Of a DNA stretch of 64,000 nucleotides, positions 1 to 10,500 are shown piece after piece; the first letter of the stretch is position 1; every line of letters starts with the position of its first letter. The DNA comes from Hyphomonadaceae bacterium (lineage in GTDB: Bacteria > Pseudomonadota > Alphaproteobacteria > Caulobacterales > Hyphomonadaceae). Under the pieces are notes generated by a model, which searched no databases, had not been told where the DNA came from, and worked only from the letters and a program-made list of their open reading frames with translations. The DNA lies in contig JANSYM010000002.1 of NCBI GenBank assembly GCA_024742355.1, positions 365,364-429,363 on the forward strand, written 5' to 3'. The position numbers and the translations under genes were made by a program.

Positions 1-1552
1 CGGCCATCGGCATAGGCATTGTCGCCCAGCGCCGACTTGATCTTGCCGAGCTCTTCATTGAGCAGGCGGTCAAACGCGGCCGCGGTGAAGGTCTCTGAGC
101 CGCCGTCGGCGGTCTCGTACTCGGTGCCATGGGTCAGCCATTGCCACAGCTGGCTGCGGGAAATCTCGGCGGTCGCCGCGTCTTCCATCAGATTGTGGAT
201 CGGCACGGCGCCTTTGCCGCGCAGCCAGGCCGCTGTGTACTCGATGCCGACCGAAATATTGGTGCGGATACCGGCTTCAGTGACGGTGCCCGTATGCGGG
301 GTCAGCAGTGAGGCCTCGGTAATATTCGGGAATTGACGCTGGCTCAGGACCTGGTTGGCCTTGGGCATTTCGGCGTCGAACACTTCCATCGCGACCGGGA
401 CCAGGTCCGGGTGGGCGACCCAGGTGCCGTCATGGCCCTGCTGGGCTTCGCGTTTCTTGTCGGCGCGGACCTTGTCGAAGGCCGCCGTGTTGGCCGCTTC
501 ATCGCCTTTGACCGGGATCTGGGCCGCCATGCCGCCCATGGCGTGGGCGCGGCGGCGGTGGCAGGTCTGGATCAGCTTCAGCGAATAGGCTTTCAGGAAG
601 GCGCGATCCATCCCGACCTGGGCACGATCCGGCAGGACATAGTCCGGATGGTTGCGCAGGGTCTTGATATAGCTGAAAATATAATCCCAGCGGCCGCAAT
701 TGAGGCCGACAATGTGATTGCGCATCACGTACAGGATTTCATCCATCTGGAAGGCGGCTGGCAGCGTCTCGATCAGGACGGTCGCCTTGATCGTGCCGTT
801 CGGAATACCGAGTGCGGCCTGGGCAAAGTTGAAAACATCATTCCAGAGGCGCGCCTCCTGATAATTCTCCATCTTGGGCAGGTAATAGAAGGGCCCGCGC
901 TCATTCTCCATCAGCTTCTTGCCATTGTGGAAAATGTGCAGGCCGAAATCGAACAGGCTGGCCGAGATCGGATTGCCGTCAACGGTGACGTGCGCCTCTT
1001 CGAGGTGCCAGCCGCGTGGGCGGACAATCATCGTCGCGGTCTCTTCGTTCAGGCGATAGGACTTGCCGCGCGCCTCATCATCAAAGGCGAGGTCGCCATT
1101 GGCATAGTCAATCATATTGGCCTGGCCTTCGACCATATTGGCGAAAGTCGGAGACGAGGCGTCTTCGAAGTCGGCCATGAACATCTTGGCGCCGGAATTC
1201 AGCGCATTGATCATCATCTTGCGGTCGACCGGGCCGGTAATCTCGACGCGGCGATCCTGCAGGGCTTTCGGGACCGGGGCGACTTCCCAGACAGACTTGC
1301 GAATGTGTTCCGTTTCGAGCGGGAAGCCGGGCAGCTCGCCATCATCAAAACGCATCTGTGCCAATTTGCGATTCTCCAGCAGGATGCGGCGCTGGCCGCC
1401 AAATCGACGTTCGAGATCGGCGATGAACAGGAGTGCGCGATGCGTCAGAACACGCTCATACTGGGCTGGAACCTGGCCTACGACTTCCGCGGGCCGGCGG
1501 TGGCGAGGGGTTGGCTTGGCCGCTGAAACAGCATCTTGAATTAGCGTCGCAT
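1..1552 (-). CDS. aceB: malate synthase A (partial, 3' end beyond left edge)
   Basis: Condenses glyoxylate with acetyl-CoA to malate in the glyoxylate shunt, in the cytosol. Translating the minus strand from the ATG at 1552 gives about 517 residues of unbroken frame that run off the left edge. Family-typical stretches are visible, such as FMADFEDASSPTF (about residue 130), ETLPAAFQMDEILY, GLNCGRWDYIFSYIK and, near the edge, NISVGIEYTAAWLRG. E. coli AceB is about 533 residues, so only a short C-terminus is missing. The gene is divergent from an XRE/ScfR-type regulator, with a palindromic intergenic region between them, which suggests control by that regulator. Confidence in the family is high; isoform A over G rests on length and motifs. 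Confidence 0.93.
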
Positions 1553-1569
1553 TCATCGCGATCTCCCGA

Positions 1570-1601
1570 GTTTTGTAATGTTACAGCTCTATTTACAAAA
1601 C
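1570..1601. promoter_or_regulatory. inverted repeat between aceB and its regulator, candidate operator
   Basis: Perfect 9-bp arms GTTTTGTAA (1570-1578) and TTACAAAAC (1593-1601) lie just upstream of the aceB start. The same TTTGTAA/TTTACAAA word recurs nearer the regulator start, as TTTGTAAA around 1674-1681, with related TATGTAA words around 1650-1670. RamB, the actinobacterial homologue of the neighbouring regulator, binds A/T-rich TTTGCAAA-like sites. Assigning this repeat as the operator is inference. Confidence 0.5.
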
Positions 1602-1701
1602 CCGTGCCACGTCCACCCCAACCCCATATCTATTGGGTTTCATTGTTTGTTATGTAAATTCGCGTATGTAATGTTTGTAAATGTTGTTATAGGTAACGGC
1701 G

Positions 1702-3141
1702 ATGAAGAAGAAGCTCATTATCGGCCCGCGCATCAAGCGATTGCGGACCCAGCTCGGCCTCACCCAGGCTGAGTTTGCGCGCCGGCTCGATGTCTCGGCG
1801 ACCTATGTCAATCTGATGGAAAGCAACCAGCGCCCGGTCAGCGCGGCGGTCCTGCTCAAGCTCGCCGAAGAGTTCGATATCAATGTCGCCGAGCTGGCGC
1901 AGGACATGGATGCCGGTCTCGTCAATGAGCTGGTCAGCGCCCTGCGCGACCCGGTCTTCGGTGATGTCAGCGCCGCCAAGAACGAACTGGAAGACCTGGT
2001 CGGCGCGAGCCCGGAGACGGTGAAGGCTTTCCTCCGCCTGCATGAGCGTTATCGCGAGCTGGCGCTCAGCACCTATTCCGATGCCAACCCGCTGGCCGAT
2101 CGCGAGAAAGTGGAATTGCTGGAAGAGTCCGCCCGCCCAGTCGAAACGGTGCGGCAGTTCCTGCATGAGCGGAACAATTATTTTCCCGAACTGGATGAGA
2201 CCGCGAGCGACTTCTATGCAAAGCTGACCGGGACCGGAAAAGCCATCGAAGTCGCCATTCAGGAACGCCTCGAACAGGTCCACAAACTGAAGGTGCGCGT
2301 GTTGCCAAGTTCGGCCATGCCATCCTCGTTCCGCTATTTCGACCGGCACCGGGCCGGCATCGACATTTCCGAATTGCTGCACCCGACCGGGCGGCAGTTC
2401 CAACTCGCGTTCCAGCTCGTCTTCATCGAATATCGCGAGCTGATCGATGGCATTGTCGCGGCCTCCGACATCAAGGATGAAAGCGCGATTGGCCTGGCGC
2501 GCGTCTCACTCGCCAACTATTTCGCGGCGGCCTTGCTGATGCCTTATGACAAGTTCCTGAAGGCCTGCGAGAATACGCGCTATGATGTCGACCTGCTCAG
2601 CCATCGCTTCGGCACCAGTTTCGAGCAGACCGCCCATCGCCTGACGACGCTGCAAAAGCCGGACGCCAAGGGCATCCCCTTCTTCTTCCTGCGCATCGAT
2701 GCGGCAGGCAATGTCTCGAAACGCTTCAGTGCGGGTCGCTTCCACTTCTCCAAGTTTGGCGGCGCCTGTCCACGCTGGAACATTCACCGCACCTTCGAGC
2801 AGCCAGGCGAGACGCTGACCCAGCTCGTACAGATGCCGGACGAGACGACATATGTCTCCATCTCCAAGGCCATCACACGGTCACGCGGGCATCATGGCCG
2901 GCCACCGGCGCGCGTCGCCATCGGGCTCGGCTGCGACAAGGCCTATGCCGACAATCTGGTCTATTTCGAACGGTCCAATCTCGGCTCTGAGGCGCCGACA
3001 CCGATTGGTGTGAACTGCTATCTCTGCGATCGGCAGAATTGCGCCTCGAGGGCGCATGCACCGCTCAATCGCAAACTCAAGTTTGACGCCCATGCGCGTG
3101 GCATCTCGCTGTTCGAGTTCGAACCGGTGCGGCCGAAATAG
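1702..3141 (+). CDS. XRE-family short-chain fatty acyl regulator (RamB/ScfR type)
   Basis: A 479-residue regulator. An N-terminal XRE helix-turn-helix (about residues 8-62: IKRLRTQLGLTQAEFARRL ... VNLMESNQRP) is followed by an ImmA/IrrE-like middle domain and a C-terminal DUF2083-type domain ending in a cysteine cluster (CYLCDRQNC, about residues 437-445). This architecture is that of the RamB/ScfR family, which controls glyoxylate-shunt and propionate/acetate genes in response to acyl-CoA. Divergence from aceB fits that role. The start ATG follows GGTAACGGCG, a weak Shine-Dalgarno. Its 3' end almost touches the convergent lacZ (3 bp apart), with no room for a separate terminator. Confidence 0.85.
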   Translation: MKKKLIIGPRIKRLRTQLGLTQAEFARRLDVSATYVNLMESNQRPVSAAVLLKLAEEFDINVAELAQDMDAGLVNELVSALRDPVFGDVSAAKNELEDLVGASPETVKAFLRLHERYRELALSTYSDANPLADREKVELLEESARPVETVRQFLHERNNYFPELDETASDFYAKLTGTGKAIEVAIQERLEQVHKLKVRVLPSSAMPSSFRYFDRHRAGIDISELLHPTGRQFQLAFQLVFIEYRELIDGIVAASDIKDESAIGLARVSLANYFAAALLMPYDKFLKACENTRYDVDLLSHRFGTSFEQTAHRLTTLQKPDAKGIPFFFLRIDAAGNVSKRFSAGRFHFSKFGGACPRWNIHRTFEQPGETLTQLVQMPDETTYVSISKAITRSRGHHGRPPARVAIGLGCDKAYADNLVYFERSNLGSEAPTPIGVNCYLCDRQNCASRAHAPLNRKLKFDAHARGISLFEFEPVRPK

Positions 3142-3144
3142 AGC

Positions 3145-6100
3145 CTAGCCCCCGGAGATGAATTCGAGCTCCCAGGAGAATTGATACGTCCCCGGTCCAA
3201 CGCGATATTGTGGCAGCGCGTCCGGCCCGCACGCCGCTGTGCCCAGGCCACGCATGGCCGCGTCCACATGCACCTCAATCGAGTCACCCGCTCGCAACTG
3301 TGCCAGCGTCTCGGCTTCGTTGAGGTCGTCTGTATGATGCATTCGGGCGGTGAAGCTGAGCGGCTTGGGCAAGGTGATCCGAATACCTGAGCCATCAGCT
3401 TTGAGCAGCTGGAACCAGCGGGTCTCTTCATGCGCGCCATATTCCTGGGGTCGCACATAAGGATGGTATTGATCGGCGACGCTCGAGCGCCAGAGCCCGA
3501 CCGTCTGGGCGCTTTTTCTGTCCGGATAGGATTCATCCGGCCCAAGCCCGAACCAGGCCAATTGATCATGGTCCGGCGCGACCAGGAATCGCAGACCAAC
3601 CCGCGCCACATCCCGCCATGCATCCGGGACCACCAGCGCCTCGTCGAAGCGTATCCTGCCGTCCGGAAAACTGACCAGAGATGTATGGGTCAGCGCGTCA
3701 TCACCCGCGCCCCGCCAGGTCCGAGTGAAGCATTTCACCCGGCCAAGGTCAGTCTTGTGCGTGGATGCGTCCAGTGGGCCAGGCGTCAAGTCATTGAGGC
3801 CGTAGCCGACCCACTCGGCCGTGTGGTTCTGGAACAAGGGCCGCGCGCCAGGCTTGCCGCCATCATTGTCCGTTGGCGGCCGCCACAGCGTTGGCATTAG
3901 CGGTGACAGGACGACCTTGTCGGCGTAGGCAAGAATGCCTTCGATCTCGCCACCGTCGCCGAATTCCAGGACGAGCGGCCCATGTTGTAGCGACTGGGCG
4001 TCATGCGTCTGCTGCTCCGCACCCGCGAGGTCCAGACCGGCCTGGTCTTCAACGTCGGGCGCCGCCAGGCACACCTGGTCCCAGGCCACGACATGTCCTT
4101 CAGGCGCCCAGCTCGTCGCATCAATGGTCCGCCATTCGAGCGTCAGATGCCACTCGGCATCCTTCGCCGGCGCGGCGGTGTAGGGAATGTCGAACGCTTC
4201 TGCATCACCGGCCGCGATTTTCGGCGACAGTGTCCCCTCTTCCACCCGCACACCATCTCGCGTCAGCTGCCAGTGCAGGGTCACATCACTCGAATCCGCG
4301 AAGACCCGCCGGTTGCGCAGGCGCATCTTGTGACCGGTCACAGCTTCAAGCACGAATGGCCGCGCCGCCCACATATATTCGCGCAGCGCCGGGTGCGGCA
4401 CACCATCGGGGCCGACCAGGCCGTTTATGTTGAAATTCGCATCATTCGGCGTGTCGCCATAATGCCCGCCATAGGCCCAGTAGAAGCGTCCCTTCTCGTC
4501 CGCCTCAGCCAGGCCCTGATCGCGCCAGTCCCAGACAAAGCCCCCGGCCAGAGCCGGCTCGCTGAAAAAGGCGTCAACATAATCGGTGAGCGACCCGTTC
4601 GAATTGCCCATCGCATGCGAATATTCGCACAGCAGTAACGGGCGATCATCCTGCTTCGTCTGCTCCGCCCAGCGCGCCCAGTCGACTATGTGATCGATCG
4701 GCGGATACATCGGACAGACGACGTCCGTTGCAACAAGCTCCTGCGCGGATGGCGCTTGCTGTGTGCTCTCTGGGGACCTTCCGAAGGGGAAACTCAGCCG
4801 CAGTGAGACTGCGCCCTCATAATGCACGAAGCGGCCAGGATCGAGATGGCGTGCCGCTGCCGCAGCCGCATCGTGTGCCGGTCCGTGCCCGGCTTCATTG
4901 CCCAGCGACCAACCGATGATGCACGGGTGATTGCGATCGCGGGCGATCATTCGCACGGTGCGATCCACGATCGCCGCCTGGTATCCTGGATGATTGGCGA
5001 CCTCGGTCCAGCGCGCATGGCATTCGACATTGGCTTCATCGATGACATAGACTCCAAGCTCATCGGCGAGGTCGAGCAGGACCGGATCATTCGGATAATG
5101 CGCGGTGCGGACGGCATTGATATTGTGCCGCTTCATGGTGATCAGTTCAGCGCGAATATCATCCACGCTGCACGTCTTGCCATTTTCCGGATGGTGGTCA
5201 TGGCGATTGACGCCAATCAGGACGATCGGCTCCCCATTCACACGCAGGCGACGGTTTGACACTTCCACGCGCGTAAAGCCGATGAAGGTCTCATGGACTT
5301 CCCGGGTCGCCCCGTCGGGATCGAGCAGCTCTGTCACAAGGCGATAGCGCGTGGGGCGCTCAGCCGACCAGGCCGCAGCCTCCGCAATCTCGATCGAAAG
5401 CTGCGCCGCATAGGATTTGAACGCATAGGATTGCGCCCATTGCGCGCCGGTCGACTGGCTGGTGTCGAATTGTTCGACCGGGACCGCCGCAGTTTCTGCG
5501 CAGATTTCGCCGGCCGGATCGCGTAGGGTCGCGCGGGCGCGGCAGCCAAATGAAGGCCCAGCCACTTCGACGCGGACATTGGCCGTGCCGGTTCGCGTTT
5601 GTGGGTCGAAATCAGTATCGACAATCATGTCCTGGACATGCGTCACAGCACGCGACTCCAGGAACACAGACCGGTGGAGGCCACCATGGTTCCAGTGATC
5701 CTGATCCTCGATCCAGGTCGCATCGCACCAGCGCACCACCATCAGCGCGAGCTGGTTCGGTCCGGACTGCAACGCTGGCGTAAGATCAAACTCGCTCGGC
5801 AGCCGCGAATCCTTGCCCATGCCAATGAACTGGCCATTGCACCAGACCATGACCATACTCTCAAAGCCGCCAATGTGCAGGATCGTGGAGCGCCCTTGCC
5901 AGTCGTCCGGCAGTTCGAAGTCGCGGCGATAGAGACCGGTCGGATTGTCCTCCGGCACATCCGGCGGGCGCGGGCAATCAAAGGGCATCTGCCAATTCGC
6001 ATAATGCGGCAGGTCGCCCGTATTCTGCCGGGTCCATACGCCCGGCACGTGAATATCGCGCCAGGCAGCATCATCACTGCCGGCGGTTTGCCACCCGTTC

Positions 6101-6282
6101 GGCACCCGCTCCGGTCCCGGTGCGAGCTGAAACGCCCATCGTCCATCCATAGACAGCCGCCAGGGCGATGTCCCCGTCTGCATTGCGGCGGCGTCCGGAA
6201 ACGCCATCAGATTGGCGCGCGCTGGCAGCCGTCCGAGCGCCAGCAACGTGGGGTCTAGCAAGTGAGACAATGGAAGCGGCAA
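3145..6282 (-). CDS. lacZ: beta-galactosidase, glycoside hydrolase family 2
   Basis: A LacZ-type retaining beta-galactosidase of 1045 residues, the usual LacZ size. Seen: acid/base region GNEAGHG (E463), nucleophile region CEYSHAMGN (E553), the jelly-roll N-terminal domain, and the C-terminal beta-galactosidase small-chain domain with GLGPDESYPDRK. I chose the TTG at 6282 because the DPTLLALGRLPARAN stretch near residues 10-24 is a conserved part of the LacZ N-terminus and would be lost with the first ATG (6207). No signal peptide, so it should act in the cytosol on imported galactosides. It is not beside any of the LacI-type operators found further right, so it may be regulated separately. 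Confidence 0.93.
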   Translation of the reverse strand: MPLPLSHLLDPTLLALGRLPARANLMAFPDAAAMQTGTSPWRLSMDGRWAFQLAPGPERVPNGWQTAGSDDAAWRDIHVPGVWTRQNTGDLPHYANWQMPFDCPRPPDVPEDNPTGLYRRDFELPDDWQGRSTILHIGGFESMVMVWCNGQFIGMGKDSRLPSEFDLTPALQSGPNQLALMVVRWCDATWIEDQDHWNHGGLHRSVFLESRAVTHVQDMIVDTDFDPQTRTGTANVRVEVAGPSFGCRARATLRDPAGEICAETAAVPVEQFDTSQSTGAQWAQSYAFKSYAAQLSIEIAEAAAWSAERPTRYRLVTELLDPDGATREVHETFIGFTRVEVSNRRLRVNGEPIVLIGVNRHDHHPENGKTCSVDDIRAELITMKRHNINAVRTAHYPNDPVLLDLADELGVYVIDEANVECHARWTEVANHPGYQAAIVDRTVRMIARDRNHPCIIGWSLGNEAGHGPAHDAAAAAARHLDPGRFVHYEGAVSLRLSFPFGRSPESTQQAPSAQELVATDVVCPMYPPIDHIVDWARWAEQTKQDDRPLLLCEYSHAMGNSNGSLTDYVDAFFSEPALAGGFVWDWRDQGLAEADEKGRFYWAYGGHYGDTPNDANFNINGLVGPDGVPHPALREYMWAARPFVLEAVTGHKMRLRNRRVFADSSDVTLHWQLTRDGVRVEEGTLSPKIAAGDAEAFDIPYTAAPAKDAEWHLTLEWRTIDATSWAPEGHVVAWDQVCLAAPDVEDQAGLDLAGAEQQTHDAQSLQHGPLVLEFGDGGEIEGILAYADKVVLSPLMPTLWRPPTDNDGGKPGARPLFQNHTAEWVGYGLNDLTPGPLDASTHKTDLGRVKCFTRTWRGAGDDALTHTSLVSFPDGRIRFDEALVVPDAWRDVARVGLRFLVAPDHDQLAWFGLGPDESYPDRKSAQTVGLWRSSVADQYHPYVRPQEYGAHEETRWFQLLKADGSGIRITLPKPLSFTARMHHTDDLNEAETLAQLRAGDSIEVHVDAAMRGLGTAACGPDALPQYRVGPGTYQFSWELEFISGG

Positions 6283-6379
6283 ATCAGGTCACCCGATACT
6301 CAGCAGCGCCCATCGCTGTTGATTGCATGAGTCTGGTTCCCCAAAACCGATACGATATCAATGCTTTTTTAGACGCGGC

Positions 6380-7321
6380 CTACCGGCGGCTTGCGTGTTC
6401 GGATAGTTTCAGATCGACGAGGGCATCGTCCTGCAGAATCCGCAGCACGTCCTCGGGCGAGGCATATGCGCAGAAAATATCGCCGTTCGAGACGCGATGC
6501 AGAGGCAGGTCGAGCCGCAGCGCCTCGTTCGCCATTTCGTCCCGCCAATGCTCCGTCGTTTCAGACCCGATCAGGATGGCGGCGTTCACGCCCTGAAAAT
6601 ATCCGTCTTTCAACAGGGGATCCTCGGTCAGGCACATGATGGCATCATAGTAGAGCATAGCCGCGTTATTCTCGAGGGCGAGCAGGCCAGCCTGCTCATA
6701 GTCGCGCATGTGCGCATCGACATAGGCCATATCACCAGGGCTTTTTCGCAGGATAGACCGGTACCAGGCGATCGGGTCATTCTTGATCAGCAGCTTCATG
6801 CCCGCATCGGCGACATGCAGTCCGCTTTTTGAGGAGATCAGCTGTTTCAGCATCTCGCGAAACCAGGCCGGCTGAAAGACCTGCATGACGTCCTGATTGA
6901 AAATCGGATTGACGAACAGAACCCGGTCCAGTTCGGGCAGCATGTGGATCAGGCGATAACAGATCGGGTTAGAACTGCCGACCGGCATCAATATGATGTT
7001 CTTCAGTTGCAGCTTGTCGGCAAGTGCCCGCAACAGGGAGGCCTCGGCAATGGCCGCCGCCCCGGATGTCACGGGACCTTTGGCCATCATCACAACAGGC
7101 ATTGGCGAGCTGTCGCCATAGCCCGGGCGTCGCACGAACACGGTTTGCAGGCCAGCTTCCCACATCAGCTGGCAGAATGCTTTTGAGGGCGGCATCGCAA
7201 ATTCAATTGAATGGAAGATCAGGAGCGGCTGTTTCTGTCCGATCTCTCCACCATAGATCATCACGTCGAACGCGAAGGCGTGCTCGCCAACCTTGATCGT
7301 CTGAAAAGACCGTTCGCTCAT
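6380..7321 (-). CDS. alpha/beta-hydrolase fold protein
   Basis: A 313-residue soluble protein with the order of an alpha/beta hydrolase: strand-plus-oxyanion segment (LLIFHSIEF), the RRPGYGDSSP loop, then a nucleophile-elbow-like VGSSNPICYRL. The elbow reads G-S-S-N-P, not G-x-S-x-G, and no acid or histidine can be assigned with confidence (a late ILIGSETTEHW is the best candidate). Start at 7321 (MSERSF) is preferred over the longer frame from 7384, whose extra residues look unstructured. Substrate unknown. It stands alone between lacZ and dnaE2. Confidence 0.6.
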   Translation of the reverse strand: MSERSFQTIKVGEHAFAFDVMIYGGEIGQKQPLLIFHSIEFAMPPSKAFCQLMWEAGLQTVFVRRPGYGDSSPMPVVMMAKGPVTSGAAAIAEASLLRALADKLQLKNIILMPVGSSNPICYRLIHMLPELDRVLFVNPIFNQDVMQVFQPAWFREMLKQLISSKSGLHVADAGMKLLIKNDPIAWYRSILRKSPGDMAYVDAHMRDYEQAGLLALENNAAMLYYDAIMCLTEDPLLKDGYFQGVNAAILIGSETTEHWRDEMANEALRLDLPLHRVSNGDIFCAYASPEDVLRILQDDALVDLKLSEHASRR

Positions 7322-7516
7322 TTGCTGATCGTATCGTCGGCTGTTTGCACAACCGGCGCGTTCCCCTTCCCATGCAGATCCCAAGCCGGACCCCTGCTAT
7401 TTGCACCAAGCAAGGTTTTCGCCCGCGTTTCAAATAACGAGTTCGTGAGTGTATCCCGCTGACAATCGCATTCGCTCTGCGTATAGCGGCCGAGTTCTGC
7501 CCCGATGCCATCCCGA

Positions 7517-10500
7517 TCAGTGGAAATCACGGCTGTAAAACAGCTTCTTGGCCTGCTCGCGCGGGTGGCGAATGCCGGCGGCGATGCGGGCGCGGTGGGC
7601 GTCCTGAAGTTCAGCCGTGATCGCATCGGTGACAGCGCGGCGCTTGCCCGCTTGCGGCCCGGTCCTGTGGTCCGGCATCGGCCGCTTGGCCTCATCGGCA
7701 TTGTCGCGCGAGGGCTCGATCGTCTCGCCGGCAAACTCAGGATAGCCGAGGCCATCCAGCAAATGCGAATGGTCCGAGATATGGGTGGCGATGACATGGG
7801 TCACCGTCCCCTCGCGCTGCAACTTGCCTTTCACATGCAGGAGCCGCCCGGCCATCACCTCCTTGCGAAACTTCTCAAACGTCTTCGGCCAGACGACAAT
7901 GTTCGACACGGCGGTATCATCCTCCAGGGTCACAAAGATCACGCCGCTGGCAGTTCCCGGACGCTGGCGGGTGATGACCAGGCCAGTGACAGAAAGCCAG
8001 GCGCCATCTGGTGTGGTGCGATGATGTTCGGCCGCAGAGAAATTCGGCAACCGGTCGCGCAACAGTCGGACCGGGTGATCGCGCAATGTCAGGCGGGTGG
8101 CGACATAATCCTCGAACACGCTTTCCTGCAGGCTGAGGCCAGGCAGCTGCGCCGGCACGTCCGGCAGGCCTTCCCCTTGCGCCTCGAACAAAGGCAGTGG
8201 CCGGTCACCGCCAAGGCCTTTCACCGCCCACAAGGCCGCGCGCCGCTCATGCTCATAGACCGCAAAGGCATCTGCTCCGGCGAGCTTTGTCAGCGCCCCG
8301 CGGCCAATCCCGGCGCGGCGCCAGATCGCCTCGATGCTGCCATAGCCGGCCCCGCGTGCGGCAGCGATCCAGTGTCCATCCTCTTCGGCAAAGCCCTTGA
8401 TCTGGCGAAACCCCAGACGCACCGCCAGGCCGCCATTCGGCAAGGGTTCGAGCACATTGTCCCAGAAACTGTTCTCGGCGCAGACCGGCAGCACGACAAC
8501 GCCATGCTGTCTGGCATCGCGGACAATCTGCGCCGGAGCGTAGAAGCCCATGGGCTGAGCATTCAGCAGGCCGCAGCAGAAAACCTCCGGGTGATGGCAC
8601 TTGATCCAGGAGGAGGCATAGACCAGCAAGGCAAAACTCGCCGCATGGCTTTCCGGGAAGCCATAGCTTGAAAAGCCTTCCAGCTGTTTGAAACAGTTCT
8701 CGGCAAACTCCTTCTCATAGCCGCGCTCCAGGCAGCCAGCGAGGAAGCGCTCCTTGAAATCCTCGACCGCGCCCTGACGGCGAAAGCCATTCAAGGCCCG
8801 GCGCAAGGCATCAGCTTCGGTTGCTGAAAAGCCAGCCGCGACAATCGCAATCTGCATCGCCTGTTCCTGGAACAGCGGCACGCCATAAGTCCGCTCCAGA
8901 ACCTCGCGCAGCTCTTCGGACGGATAGATGATCTCCTCCTCACCGCGGCGACGGCGCAGATAGGGATGCACCATATTGCCCTGGATCGGCCCGGGGCGGA
9001 TGATCGCGACCTCGGCAATCAGGTCCTGATAGGTGCGCGGGCGCATGCGCGGCAGGAAGTTCATCTGTGCCCGCGACTCGACCTGGAAAACGCCGATCGT
9101 GTCGGCTTCGCACAGCATGTCATACACCGCCGGGTCTTCCTGCGGCAGCGTCGCCAGCGTGTAGTCCTCGCCCTTCCACATGCTGAGCAGGTCAAAGCAT
9201 TTGCGAATGCAGGACAGCATGCCCAGCGCCAGGACATCGATCTTGAGCATGCCGAGCGCCTCGATATCGTCCTTGTCCCATTCCAGCACCGTGCGATCGG
9301 CCATGGCGGCATTCTCGATCGGGCACAGCTCATCAAGCCGCCCCTTGGTGATGACAAAGCCGCCAACATGCTGGGACAGGTGACGCGGAAAGCCGATAAT
9401 CTGATGCGCCAGGTCGAGCGTCTGGCGCAGACGCTTGTCCTTGACGTCGAGCCCGGCGGATTTCGCCCGCTCATCGCCAAGATCCGAAGAAGACACGCCC
9501 CAGACCTGGCTCGACAAGGCCGAGACCACATCGACCGAAAGCCCCATGGCCTGGCCGACCTCGCGGATCGCCCGGCGCGAGCGATAATGCACCACGGTTG
9601 AGCACAGGCCAGCGCGGTGGCGGCCATATTTCTCATAGATATGCTGGATCACTTCCTCGCGCCGCTCATGCTCGAAATCGACATCAATGTCTGGCGGTTC
9701 GTTGCGGGCTTCGGAGATGAAGCGCTCGAACACCATGGTGATCATGTCCGGCGATGCCTCGGTAATGCCGAGCGCGTAACAGACCACGGAATTCGCCGCC
9801 GAGCCCCTGCCCTGGCACAGGATGCCTTTCGAGCGGGCAAAGGTCACGACATCATGCACGGTGAGAAAGTAGCGGGCATAATCGAGCTCGGAAATCAGGC
9901 GCAGCTCTTTCTCGACCATGCTGCGCACCTTGAGCGGCACCGCATCCGGATAGCGCCGCACCAGGCCTTCCTCGGTCAGCTTGCGGAGGCGCTCATTTGG
10001 CTCAAGCCCATCCGTGATCTCGTCCGGATATTCATAGCGCAGCTCATCCAGAGAGAACGGGCAGGCCTCAGCAATCCGGGCGGTATTGGCCAGCGCCTGC
10101 GGATGGTCATGGAACAGCCGGCGCATTTCGAACTCGGACTTGATCCGGCGCTCCGCATTCGGCAGGGCGCGGCGGCCAAGTTCGTCAATCGTGGTCTTCT
10201 CGCGAATGCAGGAGAGGACATCGGCCAGCATCAGCCGCGAAGCCGTATGCATGATGACATTGCCAAGCGCGACTGTCTCCAGCCCGACCTGGTCCGCGAG
10301 GCTCTGGGTCTCGGAGAAGCGGGCCGCATCCTCGCCATCATAGTTTGGCACAAGGCCGACAAGGACATGATCATCAAAGGCCGCTTTCAGGCGTTTGAGG
10401 GTCATCTCAAAGTCAGGACCATCAAGCCCGATCAGGATACATTCTGCGCCATAAGCCAGCACGTCTTCCAGGCTCAGCTCACACGACCCCTTCACTGTCC

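Noticed and set aside
333..1526. Long plus-strand frame of about 400 codons opposite aceB
   Set aside because: Antisense to a clear malate synthase, with no family features; caused by GC-rich codon use.
3142..3144. Terminator between the regulator and lacZ
   Set aside because: Only three bases separate the two convergent stops; no stem-loop with T-run was seen.
7505..8671. Plus-strand frame of about 390 codons opposite dnaE2
   Set aside because: Mirror frame of a strong polymerase gene; no start signal or motifs.
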